Origin: Lachnospiraceae bacterium
GTDB lineage: Bacteria > Bacillota_A > Clostridia > Lachnospirales > Lachnospiraceae
Direction of reading: 5' to 3'
Length of the DNA: 64,000 bases
NCBI GenBank assembly: GCA_028694115.1
Contig: JAQUUB010000004.1
Location: 70,745 to 134,744 of the forward strand
Of this stretch, positions 9,491 to 16,885 are shown piece after piece. Position 1 is the stretch's first letter, and each line of letters opens with the position of its first letter. Below the pieces are notes generated by a model. That model had not been told where the DNA came from, did no database searches, and saw only the letters and a list, made by a program, of their open reading frames with translations. The position numbers and the translations under genes are program-made.

Positions 9491-10414
9491 TTGGTACAAA
9501 ATATGAGTTCGTTTTTTTATAATCATTTAAAGGAAATTGTTCAGCAGGGAGAAATTTTGGTCGAGGAACCTATGGAGAAACACACAACGTTTCGCGTAGG
9601 AGGTCCTGCAAAATATTTTGTAAAACCACACACAATGGATGAGATAGCGGAAATGATTCGTTATTTTCATTTAATTGACAGGGAATATTATATACTTGGA
9701 AATGGCAGTAATTTATTAGTAAGCGATAAAGGTTATGATGGAGTAATCATTCAATTGTATCATAATATGAGTAATATTAAGGTAGAAGGACATAGAATCA
9801 TTTGCCAAGGCGGAGCAATGCTATCTAAAGTTTCTGCAGCAGCATTACAAGAAGGATTGACTGGTCTGGAATTTGCATCTGGTATTCCAGGAACGATTGG
9901 CGGAGCGATGGTGATGAATGCAGGCGCCTATGGTGGAGAAATGAAAAATATTGTAGAGTCTGTGAAGGTAGTAACAGAGGATGGAAGTCTGTTAACATTA
10001 TCGAATGAAGAAATGGAATTTGGCTACCGTACCAGTGTTTGTAAGAAAAAATCCTTAGTATGTGTTGAGGTGGTTTTAAAACTACAAGGTGGCGATGCTT
10101 CATCAATTAAGTCACGTATGGAAGAATTACGAGAATTAAGAATCATGAAACAACCCTTGGAATTTCCGAGTGCTGGAAGTACCTTCAAAAGACCTGAGGG
10201 ATTTTTTGCAGGAAAACTAATTATGGATGCGGGACTGAGTGGATTTTGCATTGGTGGTGCTAAAGTATCGGAAAAACATTGTGGTTTTGTAATTAATACT
10301 GGAAAAGCAACAGCCGCTGATGTAAAAGATCTCATTGATGAGGTCAGAGATAAAGTCTATGAGCGATTTGGTGTAATGTTAGAACCGGAAGTGTGTATGC
10401 TGGGAGAATTTTGA
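9491..10414 (+). CDS. murB: UDP-N-acetylenolpyruvoylglucosamine reductase
   Basis: FAD/NADPH enzyme of peptidoglycan precursor synthesis that reduces UDP-GlcNAc-enolpyruvate to UDP-MurNAc. 307 residues. The FAD-binding segment (TTFRVGGPAKYF, YILGNGSNLLVSD), GLEFASGIPGTIGGA and the catalytic-region SAGSTFKRPEG are present; this is the type II form without the extra Tyr loop. Start is uncertain: TTG at 9491 or ATG at 9503 (12 nt inside); the AAAAGG site at 9483-9488 is too close to the first and too far from the second. The next gene begins 1 nt after its stop. Confidence 0.95.
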   Translation: MVQNMSSFFYNHLKEIVQQGEILVEEPMEKHTTFRVGGPAKYFVKPHTMDEIAEMIRYFHLIDREYYILGNGSNLLVSDKGYDGVIIQLYHNMSNIKVEGHRIICQGGAMLSKVSAAALQEGLTGLEFASGIPGTIGGAMVMNAGAYGGEMKNIVESVKVVTEDGSLLTLSNEEMEFGYRTSVCKKKSLVCVEVVLKLQGGDASSIKSRMEELRELRIMKQPLEFPSAGSTFKRPEGFFAGKLIMDAGLSGFCIGGAKVSEKHCGFVINTGKATAADVKDLIDEVRDKVYERFGVMLEPEVCMLGEF

Positions 10415-10415
10415 T

Positions 10416-11285
10416 ATGAAATTTGTTATAGTAACAGGTATGTCAGGTGCAGGAAAAAGTACAACATTAAAAATGCTAGAAGATTTAGGCTATTTTTGCG
10501 TTGATAATTTGCCGATCCCATTAATTGAGAAATTTGCTGAATTAACTTATAATCCCAATAGCGAGCTTTCAAAAGTCGCTATTGGAATTGATATACGAAC
10601 AGGCCTGAAAAAAGTTGAACAGGCATTAACTGCTTTGGAAAAAGCAGGATGTATTTATGAGATTCTTTTTATGGATGCAAATGACGAGATATTAGTCAAA
10701 AGATTTAAAGAAACCAGAAGAAATCATCCCTATGTTAGTAATGGAAGAGTCGAGGATGGAATTCATAAAGAACGTCAAGAACTCGAATACTTAAAAAAGA
10801 ATGCAACTTATATTTTTGATACAAGCCAATTACTTACAAGAGAATTAAAAGCAGAAATTGATAAGGTTTTTTCGAAGAATAAAGGTTTTAATAATCTTTT
10901 TATTACTATTTTATCGTTTGGCTATAAATATGGAATTCCCAATGATGCAGATCTAGTATTTGATGTTCGATTTCTACCTAATCCATATTATATTGATGAA
11001 TTAAAAACGAAGACTGGAAATGACAGTGAAGTCCAAGACTATGTAATGTCTTTTAAGGAAGCAGGGACTTTTTTAGATAAATTAGAGGATATGTTACTAT
11101 TTCTTATTCCAAATTATGTTTTGGAAGGTAAAAACCAGTTGGTAATAGCGATTGGATGTACTGGTGGAAAACATAGAAGCGTAACACTTGCTAATAAAAT
11201 TAGCGAGCGACTAAAGAGTAAGGAACAATATGGTATTCGTGTAGAGCATAAAGATATTCAAAAAGATGCATTAAGAGGAAAATAG
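10416..11285 (+). CDS. rapZ: RapZ/YvcJ-family nucleotide-binding protein
   Basis: P-loop protein of the RapZ family (YvcJ in Bacillus), 289 residues. Walker A GMSGAGKS at residues 8-15; C-terminal domain with the conserved GCTGGKHRSVTLA near residue 246. In Escherichia coli RapZ controls GlmZ RNA decay and amino-sugar synthesis; in Firmicutes the RNA role is not established, and YvcJ affects competence. It follows murB by 1 nt and precedes whiA by 10 nt, the classic rapZ-whiA pairing. The mgfK (yvcK) gene that usually lies between them in Bacillus is absent here. Confidence 0.93.
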   Translation: MKFVIVTGMSGAGKSTTLKMLEDLGYFCVDNLPIPLIEKFAELTYNPNSELSKVAIGIDIRTGLKKVEQALTALEKAGCIYEILFMDANDEILVKRFKETRRNHPYVSNGRVEDGIHKERQELEYLKKNATYIFDTSQLLTRELKAEIDKVFSKNKGFNNLFITILSFGYKYGIPNDADLVFDVRFLPNPYYIDELKTKTGNDSEVQDYVMSFKEAGTFLDKLEDMLLFLIPNYVLEGKNQLVIAIGCTGGKHRSVTLANKISERLKSKEQYGIRVEHKDIQKDALRGK

Positions 11286-11295
11286 GAGGTGGCAG

Positions 11296-12219
11296 ATGTC
11301 TTTTTCCGGAGAGGTAAAGGAAGAACTTTCTTGTCAGATGAGCTCTTCTAGACATTGCCAGATAGCTGAGTTGTCAGCAATTGTGATGCTTTGCGGACAA
11401 ATCATACAAAGACCATCAAGCAACATATTTCTCAAAATTCAGACAGAAAATTTGTCGGTTGCTAGAAAATACTTTACATTATTGAAAAAAACATTTAATA
11501 TAGAGGCTGATGTTTTGATAAAAGGAAATGTATTATCTTCTAATTCGAGAGGATACTTTATTATTATCAAAAAGCAATCAGATGTAGAAAAAGTTTTTGG
11601 TGCTTTAAAGCTACATGAGAAAACGGTAAGTATTAATAGTCTTATTACGGGGAAATCGTGTTGTAAACGAGCATTTATCAGAGGAGCATTTTTGGCTTCA
11701 GGCTCTATTAGTGACCCAAAGAAGTTTTATCATTTTGAAATTGCTTGCAATTCACAAACACAAGCAAATCAGATGAAGGAAATTATTAACAGCTTTTACA
11801 TGGATGCAAAAGTAGTATCTAGGAAAAAATACTTTGTAGTATATTTAAAAGAAGGCGCACAAGTTGTTGATATATTGAATGTTATGGAAGCACATGTGGC
11901 TTTAATGAATCTAGAAAATCTTAGAATAGTTAAGGAAATGAGAAATTCCGTTAATCGACGAGTTAATTGTGAGACAGCCAATATTAATAAAACGGTTTCT
12001 GCTGCGGTAAAACAATTAGAGGATATTAAGTATATTAAATCACATATGGATTTTTCGGAATTAAGTGATTCATTAATAGAAATCGCAGAGATGAGGTTGA
12101 TAAATCCAGAAGCTACTTTGTTAGAATTAGGTGAAATGCTTGATCCACCTGTTGGTAAATCAGGTGTTAATCATAGATTAAGGAAATTAAGCGATTTAGC
12201 GGATAAGTTGCGTGGGTAG
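11296..12219 (+). CDS. whiA: WhiA-family DNA-binding protein
   Basis: Conserved Gram-positive regulator linked to sporulation (actinomycetes) and to chromosome segregation and division (Bacillus). 307 residues: an N-terminal degenerate LAGLIDADG-homing-endonuclease-like fold (RGAFLASGSISDPKKFYHFEI) and a C-terminal helix-turn-helix region (LLELGEMLDPPVGKSGVNHRLRKL). ATG at 11296 has an AGGAGG site 7 nt upstream. It is next to rapZ and an HPr/Crh-like gene, as in Bacillus. Confidence 0.94.
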   Translation: MSFSGEVKEELSCQMSSSRHCQIAELSAIVMLCGQIIQRPSSNIFLKIQTENLSVARKYFTLLKKTFNIEADVLIKGNVLSSNSRGYFIIIKKQSDVEKVFGALKLHEKTVSINSLITGKSCCKRAFIRGAFLASGSISDPKKFYHFEIACNSQTQANQMKEIINSFYMDAKVVSRKKYFVVYLKEGAQVVDILNVMEAHVALMNLENLRIVKEMRNSVNRRVNCETANINKTVSAAVKQLEDIKYIKSHMDFSELSDSLIEIAEMRLINPEATLLELGEMLDPPVGKSGVNHRLRKLSDLADKLRG

Positions 12220-12261
12220 TTTTTCTTCATAATGGAGAGCAGATAAAAAGGAGGAGCAACT

Positions 12262-12519
12262 ATGAAAAAAAAATCAATAACCATCCAATTAGATAGTGGG
12301 TTGGATGCAAGACCTGTAGCAATGCTAGTACAGGTGGCAAGTCAATATGATAGCAGTATTCATATTGAGAGTGGTGAGAAATATGTGAATGCAAAGAGTA
12401 TTATGGGAATGATGACATTGGTTCTTGATGCGGGTAAAAAAATCGATGTTGTAGCAGATGGCGTTGATGAAGATCGAGCAATCAATAGTATAGAAAAGTA
12501 TTTAAGTGGTAAAGAATAA
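12262..12519 (+). CDS. Crh-like HPr protein with Asp in place of His15
   Basis: 85-residue HPr fold. At the PTS active site the usual GLHARP reads GLDARP, with Asp15 in place of the phospho-accepting His15, so it cannot carry phosphate for the PTS. The HprK target Ser46 is intact in NAKSIMGMM. Bacillus Crh likewise has a non-His residue (Gln) at 15 and lies after whiA, so by both sequence and position this is a Crh-type regulator that, when Ser-phosphorylated, could act as CcpA corepressor (inference). The ATG follows AAGGAGG. A strong terminator follows the gene, so it ends the hprK operon. Confidence 0.88.
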   Translation: MKKKSITIQLDSGLDARPVAMLVQVASQYDSSIHIESGEKYVNAKSIMGMMTLVLDAGKKIDVVADGVDEDRAINSIEKYLSGKE

Positions 12520-12523
12520 TAAT

Positions 12524-12551
12524 AAAAAGAAGCTCTTTGAGCTTCTTTTTT
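12524..12551 (+). terminator. Terminator of the hprK-to-crh operon
   Basis: GAAGCTC (12529-12535) and GAGCTTC (12539-12545) form a stem with a TTT loop, flanked by A5 and T6 runs that extend the pairing. Confidence 0.9.
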
Positions 12552-12621
12552 GTTGAGTATCAATAAAAATTAGAGTAAAATAAAGGTAATATTGTAGTAT
12601 GAAAGTAGTAGGTGACATAAT

Positions 12622-13509
12622 TTGAAAAAAAGGATGTTCTTTATTTATAATCCCCATGCAGGAAAAGCCAGAATTCGAAGTAATTTGTTAGATATTATTG
12701 ATATTTTCGCCAAAGCAGATTATGAGGTGACAGTTTATCCAACACAGCGACAAGGAGATGCTACAAAGGCTACAATGGAGCGACTTGAAGGATATGATAT
12801 CGTAGTATGTAGTGGAGGTGATGGAACTTTAGATGAAGTTGTGAGTGGTATGCTTAAAAGTAATGAGCGAATTCCTATTGGCTATGTTCCGGCAGGAAGT
12901 ACAAATGACTTTGCAAATAGTTTGATGATACCACGAAATATGTTAAAAGCAGCAGATGTTGTGGTCAAGGGAAATCAATTTGCCTGCGATATGGGATCAT
13001 TCAATAGTGATTATTTTGTATATGTAGCTGCATTTGGTCTGTTTACAGATGTATCCTATGAAACAAAGCAAGAAATGAAAAATGCTTTAGGACATGCCGC
13101 ATATGTTTTAGAAGGAACCAAAAGACTAACATCAGTAAAAGCTTATCAAATGGAAATAGAGTATGATGGAAATGTAATAAAGGATGAGTTTCTGTTTGGA
13201 ATGATTAGTAATTCCTTATCAGTAGGTGGACTTAAAAATTTTACGGGTAAAAATGTGAAGCTAGATGATGGGCTTTTTGAAGTAACATTAATAAAAGAAC
13301 CTAAAATTTTAGTCGATTTTCAAAGTATTGCAAAAGATATTTTAAGGGGAGAAAGTGACTCTAGATATATCTATGCTTTCAAAACGAAACACCTGAAAAT
13401 CAAGTCTGAGGAGTCGATACCATGGACTTTGGATGGAGAATATGGTGGTACTCATAAGGAAGTTGATTTAATGAATTTACAACAAGTTTTAAAGATGATC
13501 GTACCATAA
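12622..13509 (+). CDS. Diacylglycerol/lipid kinase (DagK/YegS-like)
   Basis: Cytoplasmic lipid kinase of the DAGK catalytic-domain family, 295 residues. It starts FIYNPHAGKAR, has the nucleotide-binding GGDGTLDEVVSG near residue 70 and GYVPAGSTNDFANSL near residue 92, and the C-terminal segment with LDDGLFEV and WTLDGEYG that closes the fold. It probably recycles diacylglycerol or makes a related lipid phosphate. The start is TTG at 12622 with a TAGGTGA site upstream; an in-frame ATG lies at 12634. It stands alone between terminators. Confidence 0.85.
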   Translation: MKKRMFFIYNPHAGKARIRSNLLDIIDIFAKADYEVTVYPTQRQGDATKATMERLEGYDIVVCSGGDGTLDEVVSGMLKSNERIPIGYVPAGSTNDFANSLMIPRNMLKAADVVVKGNQFACDMGSFNSDYFVYVAAFGLFTDVSYETKQEMKNALGHAAYVLEGTKRLTSVKAYQMEIEYDGNVIKDEFLFGMISNSLSVGGLKNFTGKNVKLDDGLFEVTLIKEPKILVDFQSIAKDILRGESDSRYIYAFKTKHLKIKSEESIPWTLDGEYGGTHKEVDLMNLQQVLKMIVP

Positions 13510-13564
13510 CCTATCAATTTCTATTAATTTAGAATTTTTTGTTTCATTTTTGGATAAAGTAGAG

Positions 13565-13570
13565 TATAAT
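13565..13570 (+). promoter_or_regulatory. -10 element of the fba promoter
   Basis: A perfect TATAAT lies 41 nt before the aldolase start. No good -35 sits at 17 bp; TTTTTTG-rich sequence precedes it. Confidence 0.5.
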
Positions 13571-13610
13571 GATTTCGGAATAGAATTACAAAAATACGGA
13601 GGTAATGAAT

Positions 13611-14474
13611 ATGTTAGTTTCAGCAGCAGAAATGCTTAAAAAAGCAAAAGCAGGCCACTATGCAGTAGGTCAGTTTAACATCAACAACTTAGAGTGGACA
13701 AAAGCCATTTTATTAACCGCACAGGAAAACAACGCTCCTGTAATCTTAGGTGTATCTGAAGGTGCAGGTAAATACATGGGTGGATATGATGTAGTCGTAG
13801 GAATGGTAAATGCTTTAATTAAAGACCAGAATATTACAGTTCCTGTAGCTTTACACTTAGATCATGGTTCATATGATCATTGCTATAAATGTATTGAAGC
13901 TGGATTTTCTTCAGTTATGTTTGATGGTTCTCATTATCCAATCGATGAGAACGTAGCAAAAACAACTGAATTAGTAAAAGCAGCTCATGATAAAGGAATC
14001 TCTATTGAAGCGGAAGTTGGTTCTATCGGTGGAGAAGAAGATGGTGTTGTAGGAATGGGCGAATGTGCTGATCCTCAGGAATGTAAATCTGTAGCTGATT
14101 TAGGTGTAGATTTCTTAGCAGCTGGTATTGGTAATATCCATGGAAAATATCCTGCAAACTGGGCTGGTCTTTCATTTGAAACACTTGATGCAATTCAGAA
14201 GTTAACAGGAGATATGCCATTAGTTCTTCATGGTGGTACAGGTATCCCAACAGATATGATTACAAAAGCTATTTCATTAGGTGTTGCTAAAATCAATGTA
14301 AATACAGAATGTCAGTTAGCATTTGCAGCAGCAACTCGTAAATATATTGAAGCTGGAAAAGATTTAGAAGGTAAAGGATTTGATCCTCGTAAACTATTAA
14401 ATCCAGGTTTCGAAGCAATCAAAGCTACCGTTAAAGAAAAAATGGAAATCTTTGGTTCAATAAACAAAGCATAA
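13611..14474 (+). CDS. fba: Class II fructose-bisphosphate aldolase
   Basis: Zinc-dependent glycolytic enzyme that cleaves fructose 1,6-bisphosphate to DHAP and glyceraldehyde 3-phosphate. 288 residues. The N-terminus is MLVSAAEMLKKAKAGHYAVG; metal ligands lie in LHLDHGS and SVMFDGSH, in the EAEVGSIGGEEDG region, and in GIGNIHGKYP and VLHGGTGIP. An upstream in-frame ATG (13605) is only 1-2 nt from the GGAGGT site; the ATG at 13611 is 8 nt from it and is chosen. Codon use is strongly biased (CAG, GCA, GGT), as for a highly expressed gene. Monocistronic, with its own promoter and terminator. Confidence 0.95.
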   Translation: MLVSAAEMLKKAKAGHYAVGQFNINNLEWTKAILLTAQENNAPVILGVSEGAGKYMGGYDVVVGMVNALIKDQNITVPVALHLDHGSYDHCYKCIEAGFSSVMFDGSHYPIDENVAKTTELVKAAHDKGISIEAEVGSIGGEEDGVVGMGECADPQECKSVADLGVDFLAAGIGNIHGKYPANWAGLSFETLDAIQKLTGDMPLVLHGGTGIPTDMITKAISLGVAKINVNTECQLAFAAATRKYIEAGKDLEGKGFDPRKLLNPGFEAIKATVKEKMEIFGSINKA

Positions 14475-14484
14475 TAGAATTAGC

Positions 14485-14520
14485 AAAGCTCCACACTATC
14501 AAAGTGTGGAGCTTTTTTTA
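14485..14520 (+). terminator. Terminator of fba
   Basis: AGCTCCACACT (14487-14497) pairs with AGTGTGGAGCT (14503-14513), followed by T7. Confidence 0.93.
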
Positions 14521-14545
14521 TTTTTAAAACCCCTTAAAAGGGAGG

Positions 14546-14571
14546 ATGCCAAGTGGTTATCCACTTGGCAT
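14546..14571. other. Perfect hairpin without T-run between fba and ppiB
   Basis: ATGCCAAGTGG (14546-14556) and CCACTTGGCAT (14561-14571) form a perfect 11-bp stem with a TTAT loop. No T-run follows on either strand, so it is not a standard terminator. The rest of 14521-14717 holds nothing else recognisable. Confidence 0.7.
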
Positions 14572-14717
14572 TATTATGAAAAAGTTTATTTATAGTATTT
14601 AGCGTGTAACTGTTTTATCGATTTCATATTAATAGTATAAGTCAGAGAAATGTCTAAATGATGATATGTAAGTGAAAGATTTTTAAATTATATATGAACA
14701 AAATGTAAACGCATCAA

Positions 14718-14746
14718 AAAAAACCGCATTTTGTGCGGTTTTTTGT
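14718..14746 (-). terminator. Terminator of the cyclophilin gene (works on both strands)
   Basis: AAAAAACCGCA (14718-14728) pairs with TGCGGTTTTTT (14734-14744) around a 5-nt loop. A-run and T-run flank it, so it can end the minus-strand ppiB transcript and back up fba termination. Confidence 0.88.
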
Positions 14747-14778
14747 ATAATATTACTTAATTATTTTTTGAAAAGATA

Positions 14779-15300
14779 TTATAATTTTTCTGGTTCCTCA
14801 TAGGTAATACCAAATGTGTCAACGGAAACTTTTTTCATGATCTGAGGTTCCAAGGGGCGGTCGGAATAATCCGTTGCGATGGAAGCTATTTTATTTACGA
14901 TATCCATTCCCTCGGTAATTTTGCCAAATGCTGCATAAGAACCATCTAAATGAGGAGATACTTTGTGCATAATGAAAAACTGAGAACCTGCTGAATTAGG
15001 ATGTGCACTCCTTGCCATAGAGAGAACACCCTCCGTATGTTTCAATTGATTGATAAACCCATTTTGATTAAATTCGCCTTTGATTCCGTATCCAGGACCT
15101 CCCATTCCAGAACCTTCGGGACAGCCACCTTGAAGCATAAAGTTTTCGATTACTCTGTGAAAAATAAGTCCATCATAGTAACCCTTGTTAATTAGACTAA
15201 TAAAATTGTTTACTGTATTGGGTGCAGTTTCAGGAAAAAGTTCAGCTTTCATGATATCGCCATTTTCCATTTCGATTGTTACAATTGGATTTTGTGCCAT
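14779..15300 (-). CDS. ppiB: Peptidyl-prolyl cis-trans isomerase, cyclophilin type
   Basis: Cytoplasmic proline isomerase assisting protein folding, 173 residues, no signal peptide. Cyclophilin motifs are present: FHRVIENFMLQGGCPEGSG (active-site Arg and Phe), GVLSMARSAHPNSAGSQFFI and HLDGSYAAFGKI. The start ATG (complement of 15298-15300) has AAGAAGGA a few bases upstream. Single-gene unit on the minus strand, convergent with fba. Confidence 0.94.
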   Translation of the reverse strand: MAQNPIVTIEMENGDIMKAELFPETAPNTVNNFISLINKGYYDGLIFHRVIENFMLQGGCPEGSGMGGPGYGIKGEFNQNGFINQLKHTEGVLSMARSAHPNSAGSQFFIMHKVSPHLDGSYAAFGKITEGMDIVNKIASIATDYSDRPLEPQIMKKVSVDTFGITYEEPEKL

Positions 15301-15423
15301 TTGTTTGTCCTTCTTTCTTTTAATAATAATATATAACTATTTTATATGAAAAAGTAAATATAGTAAAGAATGTATTGTAGTAAGGGGCTAGCCATTGTAC
15401 CAACGGCTTGTTATAATAAAAGT

Positions 15424-16278
15424 ATGTTAAAGCAAATAATTATACTTATAAAACAAAAAAAAGAAATAGAGTACCTAGAGAATTTACTTTCTGAAAGCAA
15501 AATTCATGGGGTATCCTGTATTATGTCAAAACAAGATGATTTCATGCAAAATCCAATTAGTGATGAGGATAGTATACTTATTACAGACTGTGCAGAGGCG
15601 GTATCTTGGGCAGATGAAAATAAGATAGGCTATTTGATATATGAAACACAAGAAAATAGAAACTTGTGCTTTCGTAATGCTTTATGTATCATACAAGGAT
15701 TTGACGAAATAGATTATGAATTTATGAATCACATGTATGAGAGAAGTAAGAAGATTCCTTGGGAAATCCTTAGAACGAAACGTTGCATTATAAGGGAAAT
15801 AACGGTTCAGGATGTGAAAGCTCTATATGAAATTTATCAAGATCCTAGTATCACCTTATTTATGGAGGGATTATATGAAAATATAGAGGATGAGATTGAA
15901 TTTACGAAGGCATACATTGAAAATATGTATGGGTTTTATGGTTATGGTATGTGGATTATAGAAGAAATAAGAACAGGTACTATCATTGGCAGGGCGGGAA
16001 TTACAAATAGAGAAGGATTTGATGATTTAGAGATTGGATATCTCATCGATAGGAGGCACCAAAGAATGGGATATGCAGAAGAAGTATGCAGAGCTATTAT
16101 TACTTATGCATATGAGAAACTTGGTGCAGAGAAGCTTAATAGCTTTATTCAGGAAGGTAACATAGCGTCCATTCAATTGTGTAAGAAAATGGGATTCGAT
16201 TGGATAGAAGAGGTGATAATTGAACAAAAAAGAATGCAAAGATATTTACTCTTTTATAAATATGTTACAAATAGTTAA
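15424..16278 (+). CDS. GNAT acetyltransferase with an extra N-terminal domain
   Basis: About 284 residues. The C-terminal half (from about RTKRCIIREITVQD) is a RimJ/RimL-type GNAT domain with the acetyl-CoA segment IDRRHQRMGYAEEVCRA and ending IQLCKKMGFDWIEE. The N-terminal 110 residues look like a separate alpha/beta region (ILITDCAEAVSWADENKIGYLIYE) of unknown role. Substrate unknown. The frame is open from an ATG at 15370, but the first 18 residues there look non-coding; 15424 is preferred, though neither start has a clear ribosome binding site and a TATAAT-like sequence sits just before it. Confidence 0.72.
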   Translation: MLKQIIILIKQKKEIEYLENLLSESKIHGVSCIMSKQDDFMQNPISDEDSILITDCAEAVSWADENKIGYLIYETQENRNLCFRNALCIIQGFDEIDYEFMNHMYERSKKIPWEILRTKRCIIREITVQDVKALYEIYQDPSITLFMEGLYENIEDEIEFTKAYIENMYGFYGYGMWIIEEIRTGTIIGRAGITNREGFDDLEIGYLIDRRHQRMGYAEEVCRAIITYAYEKLGAEKLNSFIQEGNIASIQLCKKMGFDWIEEVIIEQKRMQRYLLFYKYVTNS

Positions 16279-16285
16279 AAAATGT

Positions 16286-16313
16286 TTGACATAATAATAG
16301 TGTCGTGTATAAT
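16286..16313 (+). promoter_or_regulatory. Strong promoter of the glnK leader
   Basis: Consensus TTGACA (16286-16291) and TATAAT (16308-16313) with 16-bp spacing. Transcription would start near 16320, about 10 nt before a terminator-like hairpin. Confidence 0.85.
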
Positions 16314-16330
16314 AAAAGACATAAAACAAA

Positions 16331-16367
16331 GGTGTTTGCGGAGATTTCCGGAAGCACCTTTTTCTTT
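16331..16367 (+). terminator. Leader terminator/attenuator before glnK
   Basis: GGTGTTTGCGG (16331-16341) pairs with CCGGAAGCACC (16348-16358) with one wobble and one mismatch, followed by TTTTTCTTTT. It lies between the promoter and glnK, so it would stop transcription early unless read through. Confidence 0.75.
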
Positions 16368-16417
16368 TATGTATATATAAAGGAACGGGATTGCTAAAAA
16401 AATAAGGAGGGTTTGTT

Positions 16418-16756
16418 ATGAAGAAATTGGAAATCATTATTAGGCCAGAAAAGCTAGAAGATTTAAGAGCTGTACTCGATGAGAGTGAAGTTAACGGTTT
16501 AAATATTGTTAACATTATGGGATACGGTAATCAAAAAGGTGTTGTCAAGAAATATCGTGGAGCGGAATATAGCGTTAATTTATTACCTAAAATCAAGGTG
16601 GAAACAGTTGTTGTAGCAGAAGTGGCGGAAGATTTGATAAATAAAATCGAAAAAGAAATCAAAACTGGTAATTTTGGAGATGGTAAAATATTTATATACG
16701 ATGTTGAAGATGCTGTCAGAATACGTACGGGAGAACGCGGTGTGAATGCATTGTAG
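16418..16756 (+). CDS. glnK: P-II nitrogen regulatory protein
   Basis: Trimeric signal protein that senses 2-oxoglutarate and ATP/ADP and blocks or opens the ammonium channel. 112 residues. The T-loop region reads GYGNQKGVVKKYRGAEYS with the conserved Tyr51; the B-loop (TGNFGDGKIFI) and C-loop (RIRTGERG) are present. The ATG follows AAGGAGGG. It is immediately upstream of the ammonium transporter gene, the standard glnK-amtB arrangement. Tyr51 is present, but no uridylyltransferase is visible in the window. Confidence 0.95.
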   Translation: MKKLEIIIRPEKLEDLRAVLDESEVNGLNIVNIMGYGNQKGVVKKYRGAEYSVNLLPKIKVETVVVAEVAEDLINKIEKEIKTGNFGDGKIFIYDVEDAVRIRTGERGVNAL

Positions 16757-16802
16757 AATCACTAGGAGTAATAATTATATAATATGAAAAAATTTATCAA
16801 TG

Positions 16803-16845
16803 GAGATAACAGGACTGGTTGAGGAGCCGGGATGTTATCTCTTTT
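16803..16845 (+). terminator. Attenuator-like hairpin between glnK and amtB
   Basis: GAGATAACA (16803-16811) pairs with TGTTATCTC (16833-16841), followed by TTTTATATT. The 21-nt apex can form a smaller G+C-rich hairpin. It ends about 40 nt before the amtB start. Confidence 0.75.
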
Positions 16846-16885
16846 ATATTGGAGAGAAGCAACATATAAAAGAGGAGGAATGATT

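Noticed and set aside
14702..14716. Cre-like ATGTAAACGCATCAA
   Set aside because: One key mismatch and placed between convergent terminators, where CcpA control would have no target.
16331..16358. ANTAR-type double hairpin in the glnK leader
   Set aside because: Only a single hairpin is seen and its loop lacks the A1/G4 pattern of ANTAR targets.
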